Position numbers and translations under genes: made by a program | Assembly: GCA_030656145.1 (NCBI GenBank) | Contig: JAUSOF010000056.1 | Coordinates: 1-64,000, forward strand | Source of the DNA: Pseudomonas sp. | GTDB lineage: Bacteria > Pseudomonadota > Gammaproteobacteria > Pseudomonadales > Pseudomonadaceae | Reading direction: 5' to 3' | Length of the DNA stretch: 64,000 nucleotides | The notes under the pieces: generated by a model | Databases searched by the model: none | The model's input: only the letters and a program-made list of their open reading frames with translations | Told to the model about the DNA's origin: nothing | Shown here: positions 9,714-19,421 of the stretch, piece by piece | Numbering within the stretch: the stretch's first letter is position 1 | Layout of the letters: every line of letters starts with the position of its first letter

Positions 9714-10607
9714 ATGTCCGTGTCTGCCCGCTCCCCTTCCAATATGCGTCCCAGCACCCTGCATCTGCCCCAGGGCGACTGGCCGACGGTGCTCGATTGT
9801 CTGTGTGCGCATTTTCCGGCGATCAGCCGCGACATATGGCTGCAGCGTATGGCGCGCGAGCGGGTGCTGGATGCAGAAGGCGCGCCGATCGGCCCGGCGC
9901 ATGCGTATCGGGTCGGCTTGCGGGTGCATTACTTTCGCGAGGTGGTGGCGGAGACGCCGATCCCCTTCCTCGAGAACGTGCTGTATGTCGATGAGCACCT
10001 GTTGGTGGCTGACAAGCCGCACTTTCTGCCAGTGATGCCGGCCGGCGAGTATGTCGAACAGACGCTGCAGGCGCGCCTGGCCAAGCGCCTGGGCAATGCC
10101 GACCTGGTGCCGCTGCACCGCATCGATCGGCATACCGCCGGGCTGGTGCTGTTTTCCTGCAACCGGCAGAGTCGTGGTCTGTATCAGGCGTTGTTCCGTG
10201 AGCGGCAGATGGACAAGCGCTATGAAGCCCTGGCGCCGGCATTACCTGGCCTGGATTTCCCCCTGCGCCGGGCCACGCGGTTGGCCGCCGGCGAGCCATT
10301 TTTCCGGATGCAGGAAGTCGCCGGCACGGCCAATACCGAGACCCGCATCGAAGTGGCGCAGCAACTGGGCGAGCACTGGCTTTATGGGCTTTACCCGGTG
10401 ACGGGGAAAAAGCATCAGTTACGGGTGCACATGGCCGCCCTGGGCGCGCCCATCGTCAACGATCCGTTCTACCCCGCGCTCAGCGAAGGCCCTGATGCCC
10501 CCGATGACTACAGTCGGCCGCTCAAGTTGTTGGCCCAGGGCCTGGCCTTCATCGATCCGCTGACGGGCGAGCCGCGCCATTTCGAGAGCCAGCTCAGTCT
10601 GACCTGA
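9714..10607 (+). CDS. RluA-family RNA pseudouridine synthase
   Basis: This 297-residue enzyme of the RluA/RluC/TruC family isomerises uridine to pseudouridine in rRNA or tRNA. The catalytic motif is LHRIDRHTAGLVLFS, where Asp is the nucleophile. The C-terminal motif VTGKKHQLRVHMAALGAPIVND is typical. There is no obvious S4 domain in the first 90 residues, although an S4-like stretch (RDIWLQRMARERVLD) is suggestive. The ATG at 9714 was chosen; ATG 9744 is an alternative. The gene lies 80 bp after dgkA on the same strand and may be co-transcribed. The target nucleotide cannot be assigned. Confidence 0.9.
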   Translation: MSVSARSPSNMRPSTLHLPQGDWPTVLDCLCAHFPAISRDIWLQRMARERVLDAEGAPIGPAHAYRVGLRVHYFREVVAETPIPFLENVLYVDEHLLVADKPHFLPVMPAGEYVEQTLQARLAKRLGNADLVPLHRIDRHTAGLVLFSCNRQSRGLYQALFRERQMDKRYEALAPALPGLDFPLRRATRLAAGEPFFRMQEVAGTANTETRIEVAQQLGEHWLYGLYPVTGKKHQLRVHMAALGAPIVNDPFYPALSEGPDAPDDYSRPLKLLAQGLAFIDPLTGEPRHFESQLSLT

Positions 10608-10932
10608 TCTCGTGGCGCCTCGTTGAGCTCAGCGCCAACCAACGCAACGCAACCCTGTAGCCCGGATGCAATCCGGGGAGGTCCAGCGCCAGGTAAATCC
10701 CTCCCGGATTGCGCCAAGGCTTATCTGGGCTACGGGTTAGCAGGCTGTTGAAAAACTACCTGCGTTGCCATAGCTGCGTTAAAAACAGGCTCGTGCGCGA
10801 GTCCAGGCTAGGCGCCCCCATCAAAATGCTCATTTACAACTCGTAAACTCCGCTGCGCTACGTTGCGCCTGTTTTTGCGGGGCCGCTATCGGTATTGCGC
10901 TGGCTGCCTCGCCTACGTTTTTCAACGGCCTG
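10608..10932. other. Gene-free interval filled by two repeat elements
   Basis: Between the pseudouridine synthase and the convergent cobalamin adenosyltransferase there is no credible gene. Bases 10608-10656 hold nothing recognisable apart from a short GGCGC/GCGCC inverted repeat. The rest consists of the two repeat elements listed separately. Confidence 0.8.
10657..10733. repeat. Imperfect inverted-repeat element, type GTAGCCCGGATGCAATCCGG
   Basis: The left arm (10657-10677) reads GTAGCCCGGATGCAATCCGG plus G. The right side carries CCCGGATTGC at 10703-10712 and, after a divergent stretch, TGGGCTAC at 10726-10733. The same arms recur as a perfect pair at 63908-63976. It resembles the short palindromic intergenic repeats scattered in several Pseudomonas genomes. 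Confidence 0.8.
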
Positions 10933-10935
10933 TTA
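10738..10935. repeat. MITE-like element with terminal inverted repeats
   Basis: The ends match as an imperfect inverted repeat: TAGCAGGCTGTTGAAAAAC at the left and, on the other strand, TAACAGGCCGTTGAAAAAC at the right. Nested inside are AAAAACAGGC (10781-10790) with GCCTGTTTTT (10867-10876), and TTTAC/GTAAA at 10833-10847. There is no open frame that could code a transposase. The right end overlaps the stop codon of the adjacent gene. Confidence 0.75.
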
Positions 10936-11514
10936 GGCCGGCTGTTTCGGCGCCGCCTGCCAGAGCACTTCATCGATACCCTGGCGCTTGGCGATCAGGC
11001 GGGCGGCGACGAACAGCAGGTCGGAAAGGCGGTTGACGTAGGCCAGGCCGACGCCACGTATCGGTTCTACCGCATTAAGGTGCTGGCAGCGGCGCTCGGC
11101 GCTACGTGCCAGGCTGCGGCAGACGTGGGCCTGGGCGATCAGGTGGGAGCCGCCCGGCAGGATGAAGTTCTGCAGCGGGCCGAGCTCCTCGTTCCAGCGG
11201 TCTATGACGGCCTCCAGGCGCTCGATCTCGGGCTGCTGCAGCGCTTGATACTCGGGCATGGCGAGTTCACCTCCGAGGTCAAACAGGCGGTGCTGGCAAG
11301 GTGTTAAGACCTTGATTACCTCGCTCAGTCCCGGCCGCGCGGTCGCGTGCTCGGCCAGTTCGGCCAGCAGCAACCCAAGCTGACTGTTGAGCGTATCCAC
11401 CTCGCCCATGGCTTCCACCCGAGGGTGATCCTTGGCGACTCGGCGGCCGTCGGCCAAGCCGGTTTCGCCGGTATCACCGGTACGCGTGTAAATCTTCGAC
11501 AGTCGGTAACCCAT
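10933..11514 (-). CDS. Corrinoid (cob(I)yrinic acid a,c-diamide) adenosyltransferase, PduO type
   Basis: The 193-residue enzyme transfers the 5'-deoxyadenosyl group of ATP to cob(I)alamin to make coenzyme B12. The PduO-type ATP-binding motif is at the N-terminus (SKIYTRTGDTGETGL), with LPGGS, CRSLARSAERR and YVNRLSDLLF further on. The ATG at 11514 follows the kinase stop by two bases; an in-frame TTG at 11520 overlaps that stop. It is the last gene of a leftward group with the response regulator, panE-type gene and sensor kinase. Its TAA stop lies in the terminal repeat of the neighbouring element. Confidence 0.92.
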   Translation of the reverse strand: MGYRLSKIYTRTGDTGETGLADGRRVAKDHPRVEAMGEVDTLNSQLGLLLAELAEHATARPGLSEVIKVLTPCQHRLFDLGGELAMPEYQALQQPEIERLEAVIDRWNEELGPLQNFILPGGSHLIAQAHVCRSLARSAERRCQHLNAVEPIRGVGLAYVNRLSDLLFVAARLIAKRQGIDEVLWQAAPKQPA

Positions 11515-11516
11515 GT

Positions 11517-13535
11517 TCAATGACCTGTGTGGGGGATGGCTACAGTCAGCGGCAGGCGCAGGGTAAAGCAGGTGCCCTGAGCGGTCTTGGACTGCACTTC
11601 CATCTGTCCTTTGTGGTTGTTGGTGATGATGAAGTAGGAAACTGACAGGCCCAGTCCGGTGCCTTGGCCGACTTCCTTGGTGGTGAAGAATGGCTCGAAG
11701 ATGCGTTTACGCACTACCTCGGGCATGCCGACACCGTTATCTTCGACCTGGACTTCAGCCCAGGGCGGTGCCAAGCGGGTGCGCAGGGTGATTTGTCCGG
11801 GGGTGCTGGCGTCTGTGCGCTGGTGAATTGCCTGGGCGGCGTTTTTCAGCAGGTTGAGCAACACCTGTTCCAGTTCGTTGGCGGTGCCGGGCACCGGGCC
11901 GAGCGCCGGGTCGAATTCGCGGCGGATGAGCAGGCTTTTGAAGTCGAAGCTTTCGGTCAGGTCGAAGTCGTTGCCGGCAATTTCCAGGGCCTGATCAATC
12001 ACCGCGGGCAACTGGCAGGGTGCCAGTTGGCGGTTACTGCGGCGACTGAAGCTGAGCATGTGGCTGACAATTTTTGCCGCACGCGTGCCGGCCTGCTGAA
12101 TGTCATCCAGCAGCCGGGGGATTTGCCGCGCCTGCAGGTACTGGTCAACGTTCTCCAGGCTTATGCCGATACGTTCGGCCTGCTCGCGGTTTTTCTCCAG
12201 CGCTGGCGACAGACGTCGGCGAATGTTCTGCACGTTATGCAGAATCGCTCCGAGCGGGTTATTGATCTCGTGGGCCATGCCGGCAGCCAGGCCACCCACC
12301 GAGAGCATCTTCTCTGACTGCACCATCATTTCTTCCATGTTCAGGCGCTGGGTGATGTCGTCGATGCGGATCACCACGCCGCGTCCTGCGCCGCCCATCA
12401 GCGGGTAGAACGTCATGGCGTAGTGATGAACTTCTTCGTCTTTGCTCCAGGTCACGCGCTCGATCTTCGCCACCTTGTGTTGCTCGACGGTGCATTTGAG
12501 CATCGGCATAAAGGGCTTCAGTGGCGGGAAGGCGAGGTGCACCGGCTGGTTCAGGGCCTCCATCAGGCTTGTGCCGGAGAGGGTGCTGGCTTCCTGATTC
12601 CATTGGCTGACGTAGAGTTGTTCGTCGAGGGCGATCAAGGCCGAGGGCATGGAGTCGATGATGCTGTTGAGGTAATTCTGGAAGCCGGTGAGTTTCTTCT
12701 CGATCTTGCTGCGTACCTGCACCTCCAGCTCCAGCTTGCGGTTGGAGTGGCGAGTTTCTTCGGCCAGGTTATGTGCCTGGTCGAATGCGGCCTGGGCATC
12801 GTCGCGAGCACGCTCGAGTTCCTGTTCACGCGCCTCAATGCGCATCAGCATGGTATTGAACGCGTCGGCCAGGCTGCCGATTTCATCCTGATTGCCGCGC
12901 TTGGCCCGCAGGGCATAATTCTCCTCGCGGGTGACCTGGCGCGACAGTTCTTCCAAGCGGCGAATCGGTTTGGTCACCAGGCGGCGGATCTGCCGCGCCA
13001 CCAGCAGCCAGAGCAGCACACTAAACGCCAGGATCACCAGGCTGGCGGTCAGCGTGCCGGTGTAAAAAGCGCCGGGTAGCTCGCTCGACGCAACCAGCAG
13101 CAAGTAGCCGTGGCGTGCGTCAGCCTGCGGCAGTTTGACCAGCAGGTTGGTGCGGAATTCGCTGTGGCGCCAGCTGTCCAGCTGCTCGACACGTAGCGGC
13201 AACTGCAGTTTTTCCCCGCGATGGAGTTGCGCCAGGCTCACGCCATCGCTGTCATAAATCACCGCGGCGCGCAGGGGCGAGTAGTCATCCAGGCGATGCA
13301 GCAGGGCTTGGGCAGCGCTCGCCGAACTCAGTGCTTCCTGGCCAAGCGAAGGGCTGGCGATCAGGCGGCCGAGCGTGTGCAAGGCTTGCGGTGCGACGCT
13401 CTGCTGGGAAATCCAGTAAGCCGCGCTGATGAATGCCAGGTTAGCCACCAGCAATACCGCAGCCAGCAATACCAGCAGCGCGGCGAGCAGTTTGCGGCCG
13501 ACTGGAAGGTTTTCGAGGCGTTGACGCAATGGCAT
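11517..13535 (-). CDS. Membrane-bound sensor histidine kinase (HAMP-PAS-HisKA-HATPase)
   Basis: The product is about 672 residues. TM1 lies near residues 15-40 ([19 protein letters not shown]), followed by a periplasmic domain of about 130 residues and TM2 ([15 protein letters not shown]). HAMP, a coiled coil rich in Glu/Arg, and a PAS domain ([16 protein letters not shown]) come next. The phospho-acceptor His is in [11 protein letters not shown] near residue 420, and the ATPase motifs are [19 protein letters not shown] and GQGTGLGLS. No receiver domain is attached. It resembles P. aeruginosa PA4398, reported to affect swarming and biofilm. A TTG at 13613 would extend it into panE, so ATG 13535 is preferred. 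The ligand is unknown. Confidence 0.9.
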   Translation of the reverse strand: MPLRQRLENLPVGRKLLAALLVLLAAVLLVANLAFISAAYWISQQSVAPQALHTLGRLIASPSLGQEALSSASAAQALLHRLDDYSPLRAAVIYDSDGVSLAQLHRGEKLQLPLRVEQLDSWRHSEFRTNLLVKLPQADARHGYLLLVASSELPGAFYTGTLTASLVILAFSVLLWLLVARQIRRLVTKPIRRLEELSRQVTREENYALRAKRGNQDEIGSLADAFNTMLMRIEAREQELERARDDAQAAFDQAHNLAEETRHSNRKLELEVQVRSKIEKKLTGFQNYLNSIIDSMPSALIALDEQLYVSQWNQEASTLSGTSLMEALNQPVHLAFPPLKPFMPMLKCTVEQHKVAKIERVTWSKDEEVHHYAMTFYPLMGGAGRGVVIRIDDITQRLNMEEMMVQSEKMLSVGGLAAGMAHEINNPLGAILHNVQNIRRRLSPALEKNREQAERIGISLENVDQYLQARQIPRLLDDIQQAGTRAAKIVSHMLSFSRRSNRQLAPCQLPAVIDQALEIAGNDFDLTESFDFKSLLIRREFDPALGPVPGTANELEQVLLNLLKNAAQAIHQRTDASTPGQITLRTRLAPPWAEVQVEDNGVGMPEVVRKRIFEPFFTTKEVGQGTGLGLSVSYFIITNNHKGQMEVQSKTAQGTCFTLRLPLTVAIPHTGH

Positions 13536-13584
13536 GGGCTGATGAGTCGCAGTGACGGGAAGTTCAAGCAGGGTAACGCGCGGC

Positions 13585-14526
<942 letters not shown>

Positions 14527-15492
14527 CTAGTTCGCAGGCGGCAGGCGCATGCCCGCGACCCTGCCGGTGGCGTATGACTCCGGCAGCAGCGTGCTTGCAT
14601 GGGCGATCAGGCTCTCCGGGCTGATAGGCAAGGCGTTGGCATCCAGGCCGACCAGGCAAATGCCGGCCTTGAGGCTAATGAAGCCTTCGCTGGTCTTGAA
14701 TGCCTTGAGATTGAGCCCTTCATGCAGGCGCTTGAAGCTGTTCGGCGAACATTCTTGCAGGCCTTCGAGCAGCGTAATCAGGGCGAAATGGTTGTCGTCC
14801 AGGCGCACCAGGACATCAAGCGGACGCACCAGTTGCTGCAGGCGGCGGGCGACACCGTGGAGCAGTTCGTTGTAGAAGTCGTTGCCGTGACGCTGGCGCA
14901 GTTCGCTGGCCTCTTGCAGGCCGATCAACAGGTAGCACAGCGCACCACCGCGCGACTCGATCTGCCGCAGGCTGTCGAGCAGCTTCTGTCGCAGGTAACG
15001 GGCATTACCCAGGCCGGTAAGCGTATCGACCAGGTTGCGCTGTTCCAGGCTGGCGATATTTTCCGTCAGCAGTCGATTTTCCTGGAGCAGGCGCTGCAGG
15101 GTGTTGCACAGGCGGTCGGCGGCGTAGACCCGAGGCACCAGTTGTTCATTCATTTGTGCCTTGTTGATGAAGTCGTCGACGCCCCGGTCAAAGGCCTCAC
15201 CCAATACATTTTCACCTTCTTTGCCGGTCAGCAGCATGACGTAGGTGTAGTGATCGGTCATTTCATCCAGTTGGCGGACGCGGCCGGTCAGTTCCAGGCC
15301 ATCCATTTCCGGCATCAGCCAGTCCGCCAGCAGCACGCTGGCCGGGCGCAGCTCGAGCTGCCTGATGGCTTCTGCGGCGCTGTTGGCAAAGCGTACATCC
15401 TGATAGCCGACCTGGCCCAGGGCGCGGCCAATCATGGCGCTGGAGAATTTGGCGTCGTCCACCACCAGGATGCTGAGATGGGGGTTGGGCAT
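14527..15492 (-). CDS. Response regulator with a degenerate GGDEF domain
   Basis: The product is 321 residues from ATG 15492 (ATG 15531 is an alternative). The receiver domain has acidic Asp12/Asp13 and phosphoacceptor Asp57 in [19 protein letters not shown]-like domain (about 155-315) begins [16 protein letters not shown], but the catalytic motif is replaced by RLDDNHF around residue 230. It should therefore not make c-di-GMP, and it may instead bind a nucleotide or a protein. It is the first gene of the leftward group with panE and the sensor kinase, which is its likely partner. The P. aeruginosa counterpart is PA4396 (from memory). Confidence 0.87.
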   Translation of the reverse strand: MPNPHLSILVVDDAKFSSAMIGRALGQVGYQDVRFANSAAEAIRQLELRPASVLLADWLMPEMDGLELTGRVRQLDEMTDHYTYVMLLTGKEGENVLGEAFDRGVDDFINKAQMNEQLVPRVYAADRLCNTLQRLLQENRLLTENIASLEQRNLVDTLTGLGNARYLRQKLLDSLRQIESRGGALCYLLIGLQEASELRQRHGNDFYNELLHGVARRLQQLVRPLDVLVRLDDNHFALITLLEGLQECSPNSFKRLHEGLNLKAFKTSEGFISLKAGICLVGLDANALPISPESLIAHASTLLPESYATGRVAGMRLPPAN

Positions 15493-15612
15493 GGGCAGGC
15501 TCGCGGAAGAAGTCGCATGGGCCCGGTACATTGCCGGGCAGTGTGTGTCGCTAGGAGTCGGTTTGATTTTCCACCGCAGTACAGGGTTAAGTCAGACAAG
15601 CGCCTATGGCTA

Positions 15613-15618
15613 TATAAT
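15613..15618 (+). promoter_or_regulatory. Candidate -10 box for yajQ
   Basis: A perfect TATAAT sits at 15613-15618, 80 bp before the yajQ ATG. No good -35 box is visible at the right distance (GTCAGA at 15591-15596 is the closest), so only the -10 element is supported. Confidence 0.4.
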
Positions 15619-15697
15619 GGCTGGGTTTTTCAACCGTCAACAAGCCACGCGTGTCCCGTCTGTGATCTGGGGCGCGCCGTCTATCTGGAGGAAACCT

Positions 15698-16177
15698 ATG
15701 CCCTCGTTCGACGTGGTGTCCGAACTGGACAAACACGAAGTCACCAATGCTGTCGACAACGCCATCAAAGAACTTGAGCGTCGTTATGACTTGCGCGGCA
15801 AAGGTAGCTTCGAAATCAAAGACCTGACCGTCAATCTGACCGCTGATGCAGATTTCCAGCTGGAGCAGATGGTCGAGATTCTCAAGCTATGCCTGGTAAA
15901 GCGCAAGATCGATGTGCAATGCCTTGAGTTCAAAGATGCCTATGCCTCGGGCAAGAGCGTCAAGCAGGAAATGACCCTGCGTGAAGGCATCGATAAGGAA
16001 CTGGCGAAGAAAATCGTTGCCCACATCAAGGACAGCAAGCTCAAGGTGCAGGCTGCAATCCAAGGGGAGCAGGTGCGCATTACCGGCAAGAAGCGCGATG
16101 ACTTGCAGGAAGCGATTGCCGCATTGCGCGCCAAAGACTTCGGTATGCCACTGCAGTTCGACAACTTCCGCGACTGA
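15698..16177 (+). CDS. yajQ: YajQ family nucleotide-binding protein
   Basis: This 159-residue cytoplasmic protein matches the YajQ/UPF0234 family over its full length (start [22 protein letters not shown], end [10 protein letters not shown]). The family folds as two ferredoxin-like domains. A Xanthomonas member binds c-di-GMP and acts with a transcription factor. The DNA-binding or phage-linked roles reported for other members cannot be read from this sequence. The start is fixed by GGAGG at 15687-15691. The gene is monocistronic, with a -10 box upstream and a strong terminator downstream. Confidence 0.95.
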   Translation: MPSFDVVSELDKHEVTNAVDNAIKELERRYDLRGKGSFEIKDLTVNLTADADFQLEQMVEILKLCLVKRKIDVQCLEFKDAYASGKSVKQEMTLREGIDKELAKKIVAHIKDSKLKVQAAIQGEQVRITGKKRDDLQEAIAALRAKDFGMPLQFDNFRD

Positions 16178-16225
16178 CGCGGCAAGCCTGTCTGGCCTGG
16201 GCTGCGCAAGCGCAGTGATTGTAAA

Positions 16226-16260
16226 GCGACCGCCATGGCAAGCCATGGCGGTCGCGTTTT
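16226..16260 (+). terminator. Rho-independent terminator after yajQ
   Basis: A perfect 13-bp stem, GCGACCGCCATGG at 16226-16238 with its complement at 16243-16255, closes a CAAG loop. It is followed by GTTTT. Confidence 0.9.
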
Positions 16261-16282
16261 AAGCGTAGAAAAGGAGTGTCAA

Positions 16283-17110
16283 ATGGAGATGAATGTCGAG
16301 CAGTTGGTGAAGATGTCCGAGAGCTGGCTGCCAGTGGTGCTGCAATACAGCGGCCAACTGACCCTGGCGATTATCACCCTGTTGCTCGGGTGGTGGCTGG
16401 TCAATACGCTGACCCACAAAGTCAGTGCTTTAATGGATCGGCGCAATGTCGACCGTGCACTGCACAGCTTCATTGGCAGCCTGGCCAGCATTATTCTCAA
16501 GGTGCTGCTGCTGGTCAGCGTCGCCTCGATGATTGGCGTTGAAACTACGTCCTTTATTGCGGTCATCGGTGCCGCCGGCCTGGCCATCGGCCTGGCGCTG
16601 CAAGGCAGTCTGGCGAATTTCGCCGGTGGCGTGTTGATCATGCTGTTCCGGCCGTTCCGCGCGGGCGACTGGATCGAAGGGCAGGGCGTGTCGGGCAGTG
16701 TCGACAGCATCCAGATCTTCCATACCACCCTGAAAACCGCGGATAACAAAGTGGTGATCGTGCCCAATGGCAGTCTGTCCAATGGCAACATCACCAACTA
16801 CTCACGCGAACCCAAGCGCCGCGCCGACATCAACCTGGGTATCGACTACTCCAGCGACATCAAGAAAGCCCGTGATGTGCTGCTGAAGATCGCCGAGGAC
16901 CCGCGCATTCATCGCGACCCGGCTCCGGTGGTGTTCGTCACGGGGCTGGGCGATAGCGCGGTCAACTTGTCATTGCGCGTCTGGGTGGCTACACCGGACT
17001 TCTGGCCAGTGACCTTTGCTTTCACCGAGCAGGCCAAGGAGCAGTTGACTGAAGCCGGTATCGGCATCCCGTTCCCGCAGCGGGTGGTGCATCTGGTTCA
17101 GTCAAGCTGA
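16283..17110 (+). CDS. mscS: Small-conductance mechanosensitive channel, MscS family
   Basis: This 275-residue inner-membrane channel releases solutes on hypo-osmotic shock. Three transmembrane helices are visible: residues about 25-45 (LTLAIITLLLGWWLVNTL), 65-90 and the pore-lining TM3. TM3 has the Gly/Ala pattern IGAAGLAIGLALQGSLANFAG. The beta domain follows with RPFRAGDWIEGQG, then VVIVPNGSLSNGNITNYSR. The length is close to E. coli MscS. AAGGAG at 16271-16276 sets the ATG at 16283. A terminator lies on each side, so it is probably a single-gene unit. Confidence 0.94.
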   Translation: MEMNVEQLVKMSESWLPVVLQYSGQLTLAIITLLLGWWLVNTLTHKVSALMDRRNVDRALHSFIGSLASIILKVLLLVSVASMIGVETTSFIAVIGAAGLAIGLALQGSLANFAGGVLIMLFRPFRAGDWIEGQGVSGSVDSIQIFHTTLKTADNKVVIVPNGSLSNGNITNYSREPKRRADINLGIDYSSDIKKARDVLLKIAEDPRIHRDPAPVVFVTGLGDSAVNLSLRVWVATPDFWPVTFAFTEQAKEQLTEAGIGIPFPQRVVHLVQSS

Positions 17111-17144
17111 GTCAGCGGAGTAGAAGCCACAGATTGCACCCATG

Positions 17145-17184
17145 AAAATGCCGCGTTCCCTTCGACAGGAATGCGGCATTTTTT
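17145..17184 (+). terminator. Rho-independent terminator after mscS
   Basis: AAAATGCCGCGTTCC at 17145-17159 pairs with GGAATGCGGCATTTT at 17168-17182 with one mismatch. The T run continues to 17184. The A-rich 5' side could let it serve the opposite strand as well, after the convergent SDR gene. Confidence 0.88.
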
Positions 17185-17238
17185 CTGTGCGCTGGCCTGC
17201 CCGGATTACGCCGCGTTACAGGCCGATGAACGCGGAGA

Positions 17239-17997
17239 TTACATGCGCAAGCCGCCATCCAGTTCGAGGATACGGCCGGTGTAGTAATCATTTTCCAGGA
17301 TGTAGGCTACCGAGTGAGCAATCTCGACCGGCTTGCCCATGCGCCGCAGTGGAATGCCTGCGGTCATTTTTTCCAGGGCTTCGGGTTTCATGCTGGCAAC
17401 CATTTCGGTCTCGATGAACCCGGGTGCTACGCCAGCGACACGAATGCCGTAGCGCGCCAGTTCCTTGGCCCAGACCACGGTGTCGGCGGCGACGCCAGCC
17501 TTGGCCGCAGAGTAGTTGGCCTGGCCCATGTTGCCGGCGCGGGAGATCGAGGAGATGTTGACGATCGCGCCCTGGTTCTTCAGCTCGATCATCTTCGCCG
17601 CCACTTCGCGGGTGCAGAGGAATACGCCAGTCAGGTTGACGTCGATCACCGATTGCCACTGAGCCAGGCTCATCTTGGTCATTTCGCCGTCTTTGACCTT
17701 GATGGTCAGGCCGTCACGCAGGATGCCGGCGTTGTTGACCAGGCCATTGATCGCACCGAAATCTTCGGCGACCTGGGCGACCATATGGGTCACTTGCTCC
17801 TCATTGGCCACGTTGCACAGGTAGGCGCGTGCTTCCACGCCATGGGCCTTGCAGGCCGCCACGGCTTCGTCGAGTTTTTCCTGGTTGAGATCGACCAGCG
17901 CCAGTCTCACGCCTTTTTCCGCCAGGTATTCGCCCATGGCGCGGCCCAGGCCCTGGCAGCCGCCAGTGATGATGATAACTTTGTCTTTGAGTTGCAT
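17239..17997 (-). CDS. FabG-like short-chain dehydrogenase/reductase
   Basis: This 252-residue classical SDR is similar to 3-oxoacyl-ACP reductases. The cofactor motif TGGCQGLG is at 11-18, NNAG at 88-91, and the catalytic set is Ser149/Ser150, Tyr162 and Lys166 (YSAAK). The Asp at the end of strand 2 (ALVDLN) favours NAD(H) over NADP(H). The ATG at 17997 has GAGGGG ahead of it; an in-frame TTG at 18012 is less likely. It is divergent from the HugZ-like gene and convergent with mscS. The true substrate is unknown. Confidence 0.88.
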   Translation of the reverse strand: MQLKDKVIIITGGCQGLGRAMGEYLAEKGVRLALVDLNQEKLDEAVAACKAHGVEARAYLCNVANEEQVTHMVAQVAEDFGAINGLVNNAGILRDGLTIKVKDGEMTKMSLAQWQSVIDVNLTGVFLCTREVAAKMIELKNQGAIVNISSISRAGNMGQANYSAAKAGVAADTVVWAKELARYGIRVAGVAPGFIETEMVASMKPEALEKMTAGIPLRRMGKPVEIAHSVAYILENDYYTGRILELDGGLRM

Positions 17998-18101
17998 CGC
18001 GTATCCCCTCAAGGTGTGTCGTGTGGTCCCGCTGGCGCGCTGTAACCGCTATTCTAGGGCGCCTGTCCGTTAGTGACGGATTCTTTGCAAGGAGTCATAA
18101 G

Positions 18102-18887
18102 GTGAGCGTGAAAGCGGCCAAGCATGCCCGAGAATTGCTGCTCAAGGAATACCGCGGGGTGCTCTCGACCCATTCGAAGGCCATGCCGGGCTTTCCTTTC
18201 GGATCAGTGGTGCCCTACTGCCTGGATGCTCAGGGCTGGCCGCTGATCCTGATCAGCCGCATCGCCCAACACACCCATAACCTCAAGCAGGACGCCAAGT
18301 GTTCGCTGTTTGTCGGTGAGCGTGGCGCCGAGGACGTGCAGGCAGTCGGTCGCCTGACGCTACTCGCCGAGGCGCGACAATTGTGTGACCAGGCCGCAAT
18401 CGACGCCGCGGCTCGGCGTTATTACCGTTACTTCCCCGAATCGCAGAATTATCACCACGCGCATGATTTCGATTTCTGGGTGCTGGCGCCGGTACGCTGG
18501 CGTTACATCGGCGGTTTCGGCGCGATTCACTGGCTGGACCAGGTGGCGCTGGCTAACCCGTTCGTGTCGCCAGTCGATACTGCGGCAGTCGATACTGTGG
18601 CAGCCACTGCTGCGGCAGTCGATGCTGGTGAGGTCGAGCAGGGCATGATCGCGCACATGAACAGTGACCACGCCGCCGCCATCGCTCATTATGTCGCCCT
18701 GGCTGGTTTGCCGAGTCAGGTGCCGGCCGAACTGGTGGGGATCGACAGTGAAGGGTTCCACCTGCGTATCGGTCACGGGTTGTATTGGTTGGCCTTTACC
18801 ACACCCTGCAACACTCCCGGCGAGGTGCGTCAGGCCTTTGTTCAGCTGGTTCGGGCAGAAACCTGGCCGACCGACGGTGACGCTTAA
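18102..18887 (+). CDS. HugZ-family heme/PNPOx-like protein with C-terminal DUF2470
   Basis: The product is about 261 residues. Residues 5-150 form a split-barrel, pyridoxamine-oxidase-like domain (LLLKEYRGVLSTHSKAMPGFPFGSV). Residues 175-260 form a DUF2470 domain with MIAHMNSDHAAAIAHYVAL. This two-domain layout is that of HugZ, a heme-degrading or heme-binding protein in iron acquisition, but activity here is inferred. AAGGAG at 18089-18094 with 7-nt spacing sets a GTG start at 18102. The linker is coded by a 15-nt tandem repeat. It lies divergently from the SDR. Confidence 0.82.
   Translation: MSVKAAKHARELLLKEYRGVLSTHSKAMPGFPFGSVVPYCLDAQGWPLILISRIAQHTHNLKQDAKCSLFVGERGAEDVQAVGRLTLLAEARQLCDQAAIDAAARRYYRYFPESQNYHHAHDFDFWVLAPVRWRYIGGFGAIHWLDQVALANPFVSPVDTAAVDTVAATAAAVDAGEVEQGMIAHMNSDHAAAIAHYVALAGLPSQVPAELVGIDSEGFHLRIGHGLYWLAFTTPCNTPGEVRQAFVQLVRAETWPTDGDA
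18573..18632 (+). repeat. In-frame 15-nt tandem repeat (four units) in the HugZ-like linker
   Basis: Units lie at 18573-18587, 18588-18602, 18603-18617 and 18618-18632. The first two differ at one base (GTCGATACTGCGGCA and GTCGATACTGTGGCA); the third and fourth have drifted. They encode VDTAA, VDTVA, ATAAA and VDAGE between the two domains. Confidence 0.9.
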
Positions 18888-18956
18888 GCTTGAATTAAGC
18901 GCAACACCCCATACTTAACGCTTATTGAAAGTCGTTCTTGCGCTAAGGAATTCTTG

Positions 18957-19421
18957 ATGCGTGTTTTTTTGTTTTTGTTCCTGTTGTTCCCGATCATCGA
19001 GCTGGCGCTGCTGATCCAGGTGGGCAGTGCCATTGGTGTGTTGCCGACCTTGTTGTTGGTGATAGGCACGGCGATTCTCGGCAGCATTCTGCTGCGCGTT
19101 GCCGGTGTGGCCACGGCCTGGCGCGCACGTGAGAAGCTGGCGCGCGGCGAATTGCCCGAGCAGGAAATGCTCGAAGGCCTGCTGATTGCCGTCGGTGGCG
19201 GCCTGCTGCTGCTGCCGGGCTTCATCAGCGATATCTTCGGCGTGCTGTGCCTGATCCCCTTCACTCGCCGGTTGCTGGTGAACAAAATCCGCCTGCGTGC
19301 GGCCGAGCAAGCCATGCGCCAGCGGGCATTTGTCGATGACCTTGCAGCGCGCACCGGACAGACTCGGCCGGGTGCTGCCCAGCCGAATGTGCTGGAAGGC
19401 GAGTACGAGCGCCGCGATTGA
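18957..19421 (+). CDS. fxsA: FxsA family inner-membrane protein
   Basis: This 154-residue membrane protein has FxsA-family features. The N-terminus MRVFLFLFLLFPIIELALLIQVG forms the first helix, a second hydrophobic helix follows (LPTLLLVIGTAILGSILL), and a Gly/Leu-rich third hydrophobic segment reads AVGGGLLLLPGFISDIFG. A charged cytoplasmic tail ends the protein. In E. coli FxsA overproduction relieves F-plasmid exclusion of phage T7; its normal job is unclear. AAGGAA at 18945-18950 sets the ATG at 18957. It sits just upstream of groES, as in other gammaproteobacteria. Confidence 0.92.
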   Translation: MRVFLFLFLLFPIIELALLIQVGSAIGVLPTLLLVIGTAILGSILLRVAGVATAWRAREKLARGELPEQEMLEGLLIAVGGGLLLLPGFISDIFGVLCLIPFTRRLLVNKIRLRAAEQAMRQRAFVDDLAARTGQTRPGAAQPNVLEGEYERRD

